Source: Methylobacter sp.
GTDB lineage: Bacteria; Pseudomonadota; Gammaproteobacteria; Methylococcales; Methylomonadaceae
DNA length: 49,362 nt
NCBI GenBank assembly: GCA_030699385.1
Contig: JAUYMY010000003.1
Location: 1-49,362, forward strand
Direction: 5' to 3'
Shown here: in pieces, positions 15,791-23,173 of the stretch
Layout: each line of letters begins with the position of its first letter
How positions within the stretch are numbered: the first letter of the stretch is position 1
The notes under the pieces: generated by a model
What the model was told of the DNA's origin: nothing
Databases searched by the model: none
The model's input: only the letters and a program-made list of their open reading frames with translations
Translations under genes and position numbers: made by a program

Positions 15791-17753
15791 TGACGTACTC
15801 CCGGCGCGGCTCCGGTTTGGCGGCTTCTTTATCCGTTTGCGTGATTAATTCAGTATGAAAAGATAAAACGCGTTTCCGTCCACCATCAACGCTGCGTTTA
15901 ATATCGGGACGTTTGACGCCGTTTTTATCAATTTCAAGTTCAGCCAACAAACCGCGCTCCAGCAACCTTTTCCACAACGTCGATTTGTTCATTAAAATGG
16001 GGTCGTTCTGTGAGCTGGCGAATTTTTGCACGGTTTTAAACAACGCTTCCGGCTCTAACCAGATTTCGCCTTTGACTTCATTAATCCAGCCGATCATCTG
16101 CCCCCGGCCAATTTTTTCGCCGCCCACTTCAGCCGCTCGCCATCCCCACAAATGAGGATTTGATACCGGTGGCCCTTGGTTTAGGTGTGAGCAAATATGA
16201 CACTCGCCACTGGCAAAACTACCACGCAACAAGGCAACAAAGCGTTCCACTTCATCATTCGCCTTTTGATATTGGTGCTGTGCCCGGATCGCAGATTTTA
16301 GCCCGGCGTCGATCGTCTCCATTAACTCGGTGGCATGAATGACGCTGATTCCGTTGACGTCACAACAATATTCCATGTAAATATCCGCCGCCGCGTAGCA
16401 ACTGGCGTAAATATCGGCGGCTCGTGGGTGGCTGCTGGCGAATTTATCCGGGTCGTTTAACGCCTGATCGCGTAAATCGCGCACTAAATCAGGGAAGCGT
16501 TTTTTTAAATCGACCAGGCGCGGCGCTAACCAGGTAATAAAGTTGCTCATGGCGGCGGCATGTTCGCCCCGCCTCGATAATAACTGCAAGGCGGTCAAGG
16601 ATGATAAATTAACATCACCACGCTTGGTTTCGATAACCAGCATCCGGCCTAATAATGACGCGCCTTTGGGTAAATCCTCGCCCGTTGAAACAATCATACA
16701 GCGCGGAAAATAGGCGGCTTTAACGGTCATATCGGCATTGCAGCGCCCACGCCCGGCCTGATTGCCCACGCCTCTGAACCAACGGTCACTTTTGGCTTGT
16801 TGGCGGCTTTCCTCCGCTTGGTTGGCGGCGGGTGCGCGGTCATCAATGACGAATACGCCATCTTTGGCGCGGTGTAGCTTGATCTCGCCCACGGTTTCGG
16901 TGTCGTTAAAATTGCCGGGTAATGACCGGGCGTCAAATTCGCCAAAACAGGCTTGAGCCAGCGCGGCGGCCTCGGACTTTTGTGAGCCTGATTGACCGGC
17001 TAAATAAATTGAAAAGTCGATAGGCAAACACTCGCCCAATACGGCGCGGGTCACGCCACAAAATAAGGCCACGCCTAACGCTGGATTCTTTGGCGCTAAA
17101 TGTAGCAGGCCAAATAATAGTTGTGCTTTATCGCCGGGGTTCTGATCCGGTGGCGGCAAGCTGAATTTTTGCATGTGACCATCGCCCAATTCAACGCGGA
17201 TTTTGTCATCAAGCCCGGCGGCGCTAAGTGCCCCCGATCCGCTCAAATAACGATAATGTCCGTCAATGATCCGCCAGCCGCTGTGCTGGTAAATCACCGT
17301 AATGGGAATATCGCCGGATAAAATTAAAATCGCGGTGGCCAGTTTCCGCGCTGAGGCTTGATCTGATTCGATGATTGCCCGCCCGCCATAGTGGCGTAAC
17401 GGCCAGGCCATTGCTTGATATTGCGTTGCCGGAATATTAACGGTTGGCAATTCGCCACGCCAGCGCTGCTTGGTGGCAATTTCAAAAGCCACTTCCTGCC
17501 GTAAGCCATCATCTAAAATTAATTGTTGGTCGATGAGTGAAACAAAATTATGCGTTAAAGGCGTCATAATTTCGTTGCTTTTGCCGGTTTTGCGGTCGGT
17601 GTTTTTGCGGATAAAACCCACGCGGCCATCGTGTATATAAAAATCCCCCTCACGCCGGTCGCTCCACTTATCAATCGGGATTGCCGGATCAACGGCGTCA
17701 ATCGTTGCCGGTGTCGGGTCGCTTAACAATTCTTCTATGGCTTTAGATTTCAT
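15783..17753 (-). CDS. DUF927-like ATPase/helicase of the satellite replication module
   Basis: 656 aa from the ATG at 17753 (MKSKAIEELL), chosen for its strong GGAGGT ribosome site and coupling to the primase stop; a longer in-frame extension lies inside the primase gene. It shows a P-loop-like IYLAGQSGSQKSEAAALAQA (GxxGxxKS) and a Walker-B-like GVFVIDDRAP. Downstream are SDRWFRGVGNQAGRGRCN and FPRCMIVSTGEDLPKGASLL, the pattern of DUF927 proteins of phage and island replication loci. With the TOPRIM protein before it, it probably forms a split equivalent of the P4 alpha primase-helicase. Confidence 0.75.
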   Translation of the reverse strand: MKSKAIEELLSDPTPATIDAVDPAIPIDKWSDRREGDFYIHDGRVGFIRKNTDRKTGKSNEIMTPLTHNFVSLIDQQLILDDGLRQEVAFEIATKQRWRGELPTVNIPATQYQAMAWPLRHYGGRAIIESDQASARKLATAILILSGDIPITVIYQHSGWRIIDGHYRYLSGSGALSAAGLDDKIRVELGDGHMQKFSLPPPDQNPGDKAQLLFGLLHLAPKNPALGVALFCGVTRAVLGECLPIDFSIYLAGQSGSQKSEAAALAQACFGEFDARSLPGNFNDTETVGEIKLHRAKDGVFVIDDRAPAANQAEESRQQAKSDRWFRGVGNQAGRGRCNADMTVKAAYFPRCMIVSTGEDLPKGASLLGRMLVIETKRGDVNLSSLTALQLLSRRGEHAAAMSNFITWLAPRLVDLKKRFPDLVRDLRDQALNDPDKFASSHPRAADIYASCYAAADIYMEYCCDVNGISVIHATELMETIDAGLKSAIRAQHQYQKANDEVERFVALLRGSFASGECHICSHLNQGPPVSNPHLWGWRAAEVGGEKIGRGQMIGWINEVKGEIWLEPEALFKTVQKFASSQNDPILMNKSTLWKRLLERGLLAELEIDKNGVKRPDIKRSVDGGRKRVLSFHTELITQTDKEAAKPEPRREYVND

Positions 17754-18621
17754 TGACCACCTCCGCTGTGAACAAATCGTTAAAGTCGGTGCCGGTATCG
17801 GGTGCCACGATGTAAAAACCTTTACAGGCGGTGGCCGCTGCCACGGCGTTTTTTTGGCCGGTGCCGGATGCGTCGTTATCCGCGCAAACAATAATCTTCG
17901 CCAACGGGTAAAGCGTTCTTACTGCCTTGGCGGTTGCAATCATGTTGCTGGCATCGGTAGCAATAAAAACCGGGTGGCCGCTGGCTTCATGCAAGCTGGC
18001 GGCGGTGCTAAAGCCCTCGGCAATTAACAACGTAGTATCGCCGGGCTGAACTTTGCCAATAATGCCAAATGCGCCGATTTTCAACGCGCCTTTTAACGGG
18101 CGTTTATTGCCGTCTGGGTGAATGAAGCGGATCCCGACTAATTTTTTATGCACGTCAAACAGCCGGTAAATTAGCGCCCCTCGGTAAAGGTGCGCCCCGT
18201 TCGGCTTAATCTTTTTGGCGATACAATAGGCGTGTTGATTGCTGTCGGTGATCGCGGTTGAATGTGCCCAAATCCAGTGAGCGCGGTCGGCGGCTTTGGC
18301 TTGTGCCTCTAGGCGCTGTTTGGTCTGTTCGGCTTCTTTGGCCGCCCGCTCTTGGGCGAACTTCCGGCGTTCCGCATCTGATAGCGGTTTGCTTTCAAGG
18401 TCTGATTTCCAGTTGGCTTTAATGCCGGATTTAAAGTCCTCAAAATAACCGGCGGCTTTGCCGTCAAGGTGCAGCTTGTAAGCGCCGTTCAGGCTGTTGG
18501 ATTTATGCCCGGCAATATGAAAGCGGTGCAATGTGCCATCGGGTTTAATACTGTCCGGCGGTTCTATGCCGGTGTCACGCATCGCCGCTTTAAAAGCGTC
18601 GATGATTTGATAATTGCTCAT
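17743..18621 (-). CDS. TOPRIM-domain DNA primase-like protein
   Basis: 292 aa. The N-terminal region (GTLHRFHIAGHKSNSLNGAY, GYFEDFKSG) resembles the DUF5906/D5-type primase N-domain, followed by a charged helix. The TOPRIM core has the catalytic Glu in LLIAEGFSTAASLHEASG, IATDASN and the Asp pair in IIVCADNDASGTGQKNA. It ends inside the start of the ATPase gene (11-bp overlap). It probably primes satellite replication. Related to primases of P4-type and other integrated elements. Confidence 0.85.
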   Translation of the reverse strand: MSNYQIIDAFKAAMRDTGIEPPDSIKPDGTLHRFHIAGHKSNSLNGAYKLHLDGKAAGYFEDFKSGIKANWKSDLESKPLSDAERRKFAQERAAKEAEQTKQRLEAQAKAADRAHWIWAHSTAITDSNQHAYCIAKKIKPNGAHLYRGALIYRLFDVHKKLVGIRFIHPDGNKRPLKGALKIGAFGIIGKVQPGDTTLLIAEGFSTAASLHEASGHPVFIATDASNMIATAKAVRTLYPLAKIIVCADNDASGTGQKNAVAAATACKGFYIVAPDTGTDFNDLFTAEVVNEI

Positions 18622-18652
18622 TTTTTGCGATCCTTTGCGGGTGTAGCATCCC

Positions 18653-18697
18653 AGCCAGCCACGGGGTATAATATGCCCTCGGTTCGTGGTACTGGCT
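18653..18697. ncRNA. Candidate structured RNA between the small-gene operon and the primase
   Basis: AGCCAGCCACG (18653-18663) can pair with CGTGGTACTGGCT (18685-18697) with a 2-nt bulge, enclosing GGGTATAATATGCCC, itself a small inverted repeat. P4-like elements use an antisense immunity RNA (C4/CI type) in a comparable place. I cannot confirm that this is a member. Confidence 0.35.
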
Positions 18698-18704
18698 GTA
18701 TGCT

Positions 18705-18740
18705 AAAAACCCGCTCAAATGGTGATTTGGGTGGGTTTTT
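18705..18740 (-). terminator. Terminator hairpin (probably bidirectional)
   Basis: AAAAACCC-GC-TCAAAT, loop GGTG, ATTTG-GGTGGGTTTTTTT: a long imperfect stem with T-runs on both strands. It lies immediately after the stop of the 88-aa gene and before the primase gene, so the early small-gene operon may be partly terminated here. Confidence 0.6.
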
Positions 18741-19007
18741 TTATGCCTGCGATTTTGCCTTGTTAGCCATGCCATCGGTCACGATGCTGGCCAATACCTC
18801 TTGCCGATCCCTGTCGTTCTCTGAGCTGTATAGCTCTGTTATCTGCTGAATATATGAATCAGGGTGTTCAACAATAAAGGGCGTTAGCATATCCCGTGCT
18901 TGCTCGTAAGTACCCACCAAGGGCGCTATGCCATAGCCATCAAAGGGATGCTTGCTAACAACTACGGTAGCCACAAAATACGTCACTGAATAACCTACCC
19001 GGCTCAT
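18741..19007 (-). CDS. Unknown small satellite protein, 88 aa
   Basis: Begins MSRVGYSVTYFVATVVVSKH and overlaps the upstream gene by 4 bp. Residues 5-18 are hydrophobic with beta character; the remainder is charged. No domain recognised; size and position resemble regulatory or host-takeover genes of P4-like elements. Its stop is embedded in the terminator T-run. Confidence 0.65.
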   Translation of the reverse strand: MSRVGYSVTYFVATVVVSKHPFDGYGIAPLVGTYEQARDMLTPFIVEHPDSYIQQITELYSSENDRDRQEVLASIVTDGMANKAKSQA

Positions 19008-19381
19008 GGTTGCACCTCATTTTTGCCGGATTTTTCTTTTAGCCGATAAGCGGCATCGTCGCTGATTTTCAAAAAGCCAACGGCGGCGTCAAGTTGATTT
19101 GACAACGAAAATAAGAAATTGCCCAAGTGATCTTCGTCCAGCATCGTTTCCGACAAAATAACATTGGCGACAACTAGCGCTGCTGATTCGATTGTTTTCG
19201 ACGTGTTTTCCAAATCTTCAATGGCCGCCGCCCGCATTGGATTAGCCAGCCAGTTGAGTTCACTATCGGTTAGATGATCTGCGGATTTCTCATAAAGCAA
19301 GCTCATTACCTTGGCGGCGCTGGGAATGCCGGGGCTTGTTTCAGCAAGTACGGGCGAATCAATAAAATTAGTGGCGCTCAT
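19004..19381 (-). CDS. Unknown satellite protein, 125 aa
   Basis: Begins MSATNFIDSPVLAETSPGIP. Predominantly helical (NPMRAAAIEDLENTSKTIES, LSNQLDAAVGFLKI), no Cys motif or membrane helix. 4-bp overlaps with both neighbours show it is part of a tightly coupled operon. Confidence 0.68.
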   Translation of the reverse strand: MSATNFIDSPVLAETSPGIPSAAKVMSLLYEKSADHLTDSELNWLANPMRAAAIEDLENTSKTIESAALVVANVILSETMLDEDHLGNFLFSLSNQLDAAVGFLKISDDAAYRLKEKSGKNEVQP

Positions 19382-19602
19382 AACGCACCTCCAGTAACTT
19401 CGCTATAAAGGTCTTGCGCCGCCAATGACAGCTTTTCTAGGTCGCTGATTAGCCAAGTTAGTCGGTTGGTGATGCCTTTATCCAGCGTACCGGCTTCGAT
19501 AATGCAGCCGTAATCAAAGCAAACTTTGGCAAAGGCCAGGTTAAGGTCGTTTAAATTTGCGGGGATTTGCTCGGATTGAGCGGGGTTAGTGACAGCATTC
19601 AT
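19378..19602 (-). CDS. Unknown small satellite protein, 74 aa
   Basis: Begins MNAVTNPAQSEQIPANLNDL. A small helical protein (RLTWLISDLEKLSLAAQDLY) with 4-bp overlaps on both sides. No family recognised. Confidence 0.65.
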   Translation of the reverse strand: MNAVTNPAQSEQIPANLNDLNLAFAKVCFDYGCIIEAGTLDKGITNRLTWLISDLEKLSLAAQDLYSEVTGGAL

Positions 19603-19928
19603 GCAACACCTCCCTTCGCGAACGCAAAAACATGGGCTTCAATCTCATTGAGAAGTGCCAAGGGCAATTTAGCGCCGGATCTCATCGCTATAATTTTTTT
19701 AAACAGCGTGGCGGCTTCCGCGTCCAATTCAGTCACGGCAAATAAACCATGAAAAAATGGGCGGTTTGGGCGGCAAGCGCTAATAAAGGCTTCGCCTAAA
19801 AGTTGACCGGAAGCATCGCCTTGCTTGACGCGCTTGAGCAATAATTCGCCAAAGGCTTGGTTAAAATCAATAACTGTCGTGGTGTTTTGCTCTGAATTTT
19901 GAGCGGAATTGTCTTGTGATATGTTCAT
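19599..19928 (-). CDS. Unknown satellite protein, 109 aa
   Basis: ATG at 19928 overlaps the upstream stop as ATGA and is preceded by AGGAA. The N-terminus is Asn/Gln/Ser-rich (NISQDNSAQNSEQNTTT), followed by a helical domain (IDFNQAFGELLLKRVKQGDA). No family recognised. Part of the AlpA-led early operon. Confidence 0.66.
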   Translation of the reverse strand: MNISQDNSAQNSEQNTTTVIDFNQAFGELLLKRVKQGDASGQLLGEAFISACRPNRPFFHGLFAVTELDAEAATLFKKIIAMRSGAKLPLALLNEIEAHVFAFAKGGVA

Positions 19929-20320
19929 GCGGGTATTCCTATGTAGAGTGGAGTACCGCCGGCAACAAGTTCGAATAGTTGGGCGACGGAATGTATCGAG
20001 TTCGAACTACCGGCATAGGCACCGGCCAGCCTTTTAAGGGGCTGCTCAATACACCCCGCCATAACAGATAGATCACGCGAAAATTCACGGCATCTTTTTT
20101 GGGGGCATAAAAAAACCACTGATAAAAGTGGCCTAATGTATCGGCCTATACACGGGAGTTCGAAGGCCCGTACTGTCACATGTGGCGACAGCGAGACTAG
20201 ATTAGCCACACGGTAACAATCTGTCAAGCCGGATTTAATCAGCTCGCTGATTTTTGGTTTTTTCCAGCGCCGTTTCATTTTGCGGTTGGTTCTGCTTGGT
20301 TTGGTCAATGGATCGTTCAC
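19925..20320 (-). CDS. Ash-like satellite protein, 131 aa
   Basis: I chose the GTG at 20320: it overlaps the alpA stop as GTGA and has GGGAG 7-8 nt upstream. The N-terminus is strongly basic (SRTNRKMKRRWKKPKISELI). The C-terminal half (FSRDLSVMAGCIEQPLKRLA...GAYAGSS) resembles the Ash-type ORFs that sit in the early region of P4-like elements; this is a resemblance from memory, not a search. In P4, ash overlaps the immunity-RNA region, so the DNA here could also act as RNA. Confidence 0.5.
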   Translation of the reverse strand: MNDPLTKPSRTNRKMKRRWKKPKISELIKSGLTDCYRVANLVSLSPHVTVRAFELPCIGRYIRPLLSVVFLCPQKRCREFSRDLSVMAGCIEQPLKRLAGAYAGSSNSIHSVAQLFELVAGGTPLYIGIPA

Positions 20321-20565
20321 GCTGCTTCTCCCTTTTCGATGGAATCCAGTAAAGCGCGGATTTCCGACACAGGCCAAACGCGACACCTCGGGGTCAGTAA
20401 TTTTCCAGGCGGGAATCGGCCATCTTTAATGCCATTGTCAAAACTGGTGCTTGAGATGCCCAGGATCGCCAAAATGGAAGGTTTACGACAGTAGCCTTCC
20501 GCTGGTAGCGGTGCGGCGATATAGGTTTTTTTGGTACGGGGTTGATGTTGCTGGGTAGTTGACAC
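20317..20565 (-). CDS. alpA: AlpA-family transcriptional regulator
   Basis: 82 aa from a GTG at 20565 with GAGG upstream. The central helix-turn-helix reads KPSILAILGISSTSFDNGIKDGRFPPGKLLTPRCRVWPVSEIRALL, in pieces matching the AlpA/Cox-excisionase (MerR-like) pattern: a short wHTH, a G-x-FP turn and a closing W-x-x-x-E-I. Such proteins activate excision or the late genes of P4-like islands. It is first in the leftward early operon. Confidence 0.85.
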   Translation of the reverse strand: MSTTQQHQPRTKKTYIAAPLPAEGYCRKPSILAILGISSTSFDNGIKDGRFPPGKLLTPRCRVWPVSEIRALLDSIEKGEAA

Positions 20566-20623
20566 TGATAAATCCTCGTTGGTTATTAACGGGTTTCATC
20601 ATGGCAATTATGTTGTGTCATTT

Positions 20624-20644
20624 ATAGTCAAAAAGTGAGACTAT
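20624..20644. promoter_or_regulatory. Operator-like palindrome ATAGTC-N9-GACTAT at the alpA promoter
   Basis: A perfect 6+6 inverted repeat about 60-80 bp upstream of alpA. On the minus strand it overlaps a TATAAA-like -10. It may be the binding site of AlpA or of a repressor not seen in the window. Confidence 0.4.
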
Positions 20645-20773
20645 TTTTAAACTATCAATTAATACAAATACTTAGGAATGAAAATAAAACCACTTGAACC
20701 GTTGCGCCTGCAAAGCCAAGGACTAAGCCTAATGCGTTTTTTATGTTGAGTGCAGCCGATCACAACTCCTCAC

Positions 20774-20918
20774 TGTGAAAATAATTTCACAATGCCGGTT
20801 TGCGGTGCTTGTGAATATATTTCTACAAGTTTGTTATCTGATAGCTGTGAAATTATATTCACACTTTCGCCGGTCAAGTGCATTGATCACACCCCCACAC
20901 TGTGAAAATAATTTCACA
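20774..20918. promoter_or_regulatory. Four 18-bp TGTGAAA palindromes (right cluster)
   Basis: Copies at 20774-20791 and 20901-20918 are identical (TGTGAAAATAATTTCACA); 20846-20863 is TGTGAAATTATATTCACA; 20810-20827 is a degenerate copy ending in CTACA. With the two left-end copies this makes six in the element and none elsewhere in the window. They lie 210-350 bp upstream of alpA. Confidence 0.6.
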
Positions 20919-21079
20919 CATCAAGGCGGTCAGTTTACTTTTCAATGGGTTTCGTTGCCAGAGAACCGGGCAGCAATACATAAAGCATAGGTATAAGATA
21001 AATGCTTATTAATCATGTGCTTATGTAAAGAAAAGAAACTATCAGTTGAGACCTATAGAGCCGCAAAAACTCAAAAAAA

Positions 21080-21322
21080 TCGGGGCTCGAATTACCCGCA
21101 CGAGGGGTATTGTCTGGAAGTACCTTTTGTTTTTATGTACGTTGTCTGGTTTTCTCCAGTAGCCAGCGGCGGGCAGGTGGGCAGGTGGGCAGGTGGGCAG
21201 GTGGGCAGGTGGGCAGGTGGGCAGGTGGGCAGGCGGGCGGGCGGGCAGGCAGGCGGGCAGGCAGGCAGGCAGGCAGGCAGGCAGGCGGGCGGGCAGGCAG
21301 GCAGGCAGGCAGGCAGGCAGGC
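21080..21322 (+). repeat. Right inverted-repeat unit ending in a GGCA/GGGCAGGT minisatellite
   Basis: GAATTACCCGCACGAGG and GGAAGTACCTTTT mirror the left unit, followed by CCAGTAGCCAGCGGC. Then come exactly seven GGGCAGGT octamers (21171-21226) and about 96 bp of GGCA/GGGC tetramers to 21322. Simple repeats of this length are prone to slippage. Confidence 0.75.
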
Positions 21323-21475
21323 TCTTGGAATGGGAAATCCCATACCGACACTTGACCTCACGCCTACCCACTGGCTTTTTTGCCAGTTTTGTTTGTTGGC
21401 CGCTGATCCGGTTGCTGTAACAATCGATATTTGATTTTTGTTACAGCTTTCAAGCGACAATCAAGCCGGTTAAAA

Positions 21476-21564
21476 ATGCCCCTATTTATAACTATTTTTC
21501 TAAAATGCCCCAAAAAATTAGCATAAATGCCCCAAATGCCCCAGAGATGCCCCAAGGATGCCCC
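21476..21564 (-). repeat. Iteron-like ATGCCCC cluster (right)
   Basis: Six copies of ATGCCCC (GGGGCAT on the minus strand) start at 21476, 21505, 21527, 21536, 21547 and 21558; the last three are spaced 11 bp. Looser GCCCC variants follow to about 21632. The orientation is opposite to the left cluster. Confidence 0.55.
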
Positions 21565-21723
21565 AAAATAAAAAACGCTACAAACCACGACAGACAAGGC
21601 TTATAGAGTTTTCGCCCCAAAAGCCCCAAGAAATATATATATACCCCCTCTTTATATTTGAAATAACGGCTAAGTTATTCTTATTGGTGTAGCTGTATCG
21701 GGGTCGGTGTGTGCGAGAAATAA

Positions 21724-21770
21724 GGCAAAACCCCCGCCCATCTGGCGTGTCTGTTTGCTGGGTGCGGGGG
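21724..21770 (-). terminator. Integrase terminator
   Basis: CCCCCGC...CCA pairs with TGG-GT-GCGGGGG around a central loop, followed on the minus strand by a short T-run (plus-strand AAAA near 21727). It lies about 30 bp after the integrase stop. Confidence 0.55.
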
Positions 21771-21798
21771 GATAAAGGTATTGCTATAGGCAGGCGGT

Positions 21799-23010
21799 TT
21801 AAACGGCTTTAGTAAAGGGGATAACCTGAGCGCCGTTCTTGAGGCTGTCGAGGTAGTCCGACCAATGCTGCATCATCTTATGGCGTTCTGATAAATGCGC
21901 GGTTCGGTTGTAAGAGCGGCCATTGGGATCTTTGACGGTGTGGGCGAGTTGATGTTCTATGAAGTCGGGGCGAAAGCCTAGCACTTCATCAAGTATGGTT
22001 CTGGCCATTGCTCTGAACCCATGCACGGTCATTTCTTCTTTGGTGATTCCCATGCGCCGCATTGCCGCTAATAAGGCAACGTCTGACATGGCTCTTGAGC
22101 CGTTTGGTGTTCTTGCGGATGGAAATACAAAACGTCCGTTACCGGTCAATGGCTTAATCTGGGTTAAGATTTCAATGGCTTGTTTTGACAGTGGGACTAT
22201 GTGTTGGGTATTGGTTTTTGTTACAAGGTAGCGCCATTCTTTGGCGTCCAGGTCGATATGCTCCCATTCTGCCTGTCTTAATTCGCCAGGGCGTACAAAT
22301 ATCAGGGGTGCGAGTTGTAAGGCCGATTTAACGACAAATGAGCCGGTATAGCTGTCGATGCTGCGTAGCAGTTCACCTACTTGCTTGGGGTCGGTAATTG
22401 CCGCAAATACGCCTGCCTTGGCTTGCTTTAATGATCCGCGCAAATCGGGCGTGATGTCTCGGTCAACTCTGCCCGTTGCCACGGCGTAGCGGAAAACCTG
22501 TCCGCATATCTGTAGGGCTCTGTGTGCTGTTTCTACGGCTCTTTTTTCTATGGGTCGTACGTTTAATAGTTCAATGGGTTTTATATCAACTATTGGCTTG
22601 CTGCCTATGTACGGGAATATATCCCGGTTAAACAAGCCCATTGCACGTTTTTTGTGATCTTCTGATTTATCGGTCATGTTTCGTTCGTACCACTCGCGGG
22701 CAATTACTTCAAAACTGTTCGCCGCGTTTTCTGCTCTTGATTGCTTAATGGCTTTTTTGTTTTCGTTGGGGTCGATACCGCCTTCTATTTGTCTTTTGGC
22801 GGTATCTCGCTTGTCTCTGGCCTCTTTAAGAGTGGTTACTGGGTAGGTGCCCAATGCCAAGGTTTTGCGCTTGCCATTGAATCGGTAGTTGTAACGAAAG
22901 TATTTTGACCCGCTGGGAGTAACCAGTAGGTACATGCCTTTTTCATCCTGCATTTTATAAGGCTTGTCGGTGGGTTTGGTGTTTCTTATGGCGGTATCTG
23001 TAAGGGGCAT
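21799..23010 (-). CDS. P4-type tyrosine site-specific integrase
   Basis: 403 aa. The N-terminal DUF4102 arm-binding domain (LTDTAIRNTKPTDKPYKMQD, RKTLALGTYPVTTLKEAR) is followed by a SAM-like core-binding domain and the catalytic domain. Catalytic residues are visible: R240 in VRPGELR, H330-x-x-R333 in HGFR, H357 in QLAHTV and Y367 in SYNRT. Full length for the family. It lies 53 bp from the right attachment repeat and next to tRNA-Arg, the normal position for P4-type islands. A shrunken relative lies outside the left repeat (11774-11884). Confidence 0.95.
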   Translation of the reverse strand: MPLTDTAIRNTKPTDKPYKMQDEKGMYLLVTPSGSKYFRYNYRFNGKRKTLALGTYPVTTLKEARDKRDTAKRQIEGGIDPNENKKAIKQSRAENAANSFEVIAREWYERNMTDKSEDHKKRAMGLFNRDIFPYIGSKPIVDIKPIELLNVRPIEKRAVETAHRALQICGQVFRYAVATGRVDRDITPDLRGSLKQAKAGVFAAITDPKQVGELLRSIDSYTGSFVVKSALQLAPLIFVRPGELRQAEWEHIDLDAKEWRYLVTKTNTQHIVPLSKQAIEILTQIKPLTGNGRFVFPSARTPNGSRAMSDVALLAAMRRMGITKEEMTVHGFRAMARTILDEVLGFRPDFIEHQLAHTVKDPNGRSYNRTAHLSERHKMMQHWSDYLDSLKNGAQVIPFTKAV

Positions 23011-23062
23011 GGCGGTATCAACTTTTGTAAATGTAAAAATACCGCCACTTATACCGCCACGA

Positions 23063-23173
23063 ATGGCGGTATGTCAACGGGTGTGGTTGTGTTTCGTTGG
23101 GTAATAAAAAACCCGCTAAGCCATGCAGCTTGCGGGTTTGGTGTGCTTCGTTGGGTCTTGTTGAATAGTCTGG
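23063..23173. repeat. Right attachment-type direct repeat (att), 111 bp
   Basis: Copy of 11885-11995. It abuts the encoded CCA of the tRNA-Arg gene and contains that gene's terminator. Recombination between the two copies would excise an 11,178-bp circle and leave one intact copy beside the tRNA. Confidence 0.85.
23103..23139 (-). terminator. Terminator of tRNA-Arg within the att repeat
   Basis: AACCCGC and GCGGGTT form a 7-bp stem; the A-run before it on the plus strand gives a T-run on the minus strand. The same hairpin is duplicated at 11925-11961, so integration preserves transcription termination of the tRNA. Confidence 0.65.

Larger units (their letters stand above)
20919..21798. other. 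Gene-free right end of the satellite
   Basis: No credible gene lies between the palindrome cluster and the integrase. It holds the right inverted-repeat unit with a long GGCA microsatellite, the right ATGCCCC iteron cluster, an A/T-rich stretch at about 21630-21700 and the integrase terminator. Open frames across the microsatellite are low-complexity artefacts. Confidence 0.6.

Noticed and set aside
18469..18849. 126-codon plus-strand frame over the primase start
   Set aside because: Overlaps the supported minus-strand primase and 88-aa genes and the terminator.
12635..20918. CRP/FNR binding sites
   Set aside because: TGTGA and TCACA are separated by 8 bp rather than the 6 bp of CRP sites, and copies occur away from promoters.
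21015..21460. Several open frames reading GRQAGRQAGR or LPACLPACLP
   Set aside because: Translations of the GGCA microsatellite in all frames; no start context or family.
20774..21564. CRISPR array
   Set aside because: Repeats are short palindromes or heptamers without uniform 30-bp spacers, and no cas gene is present.
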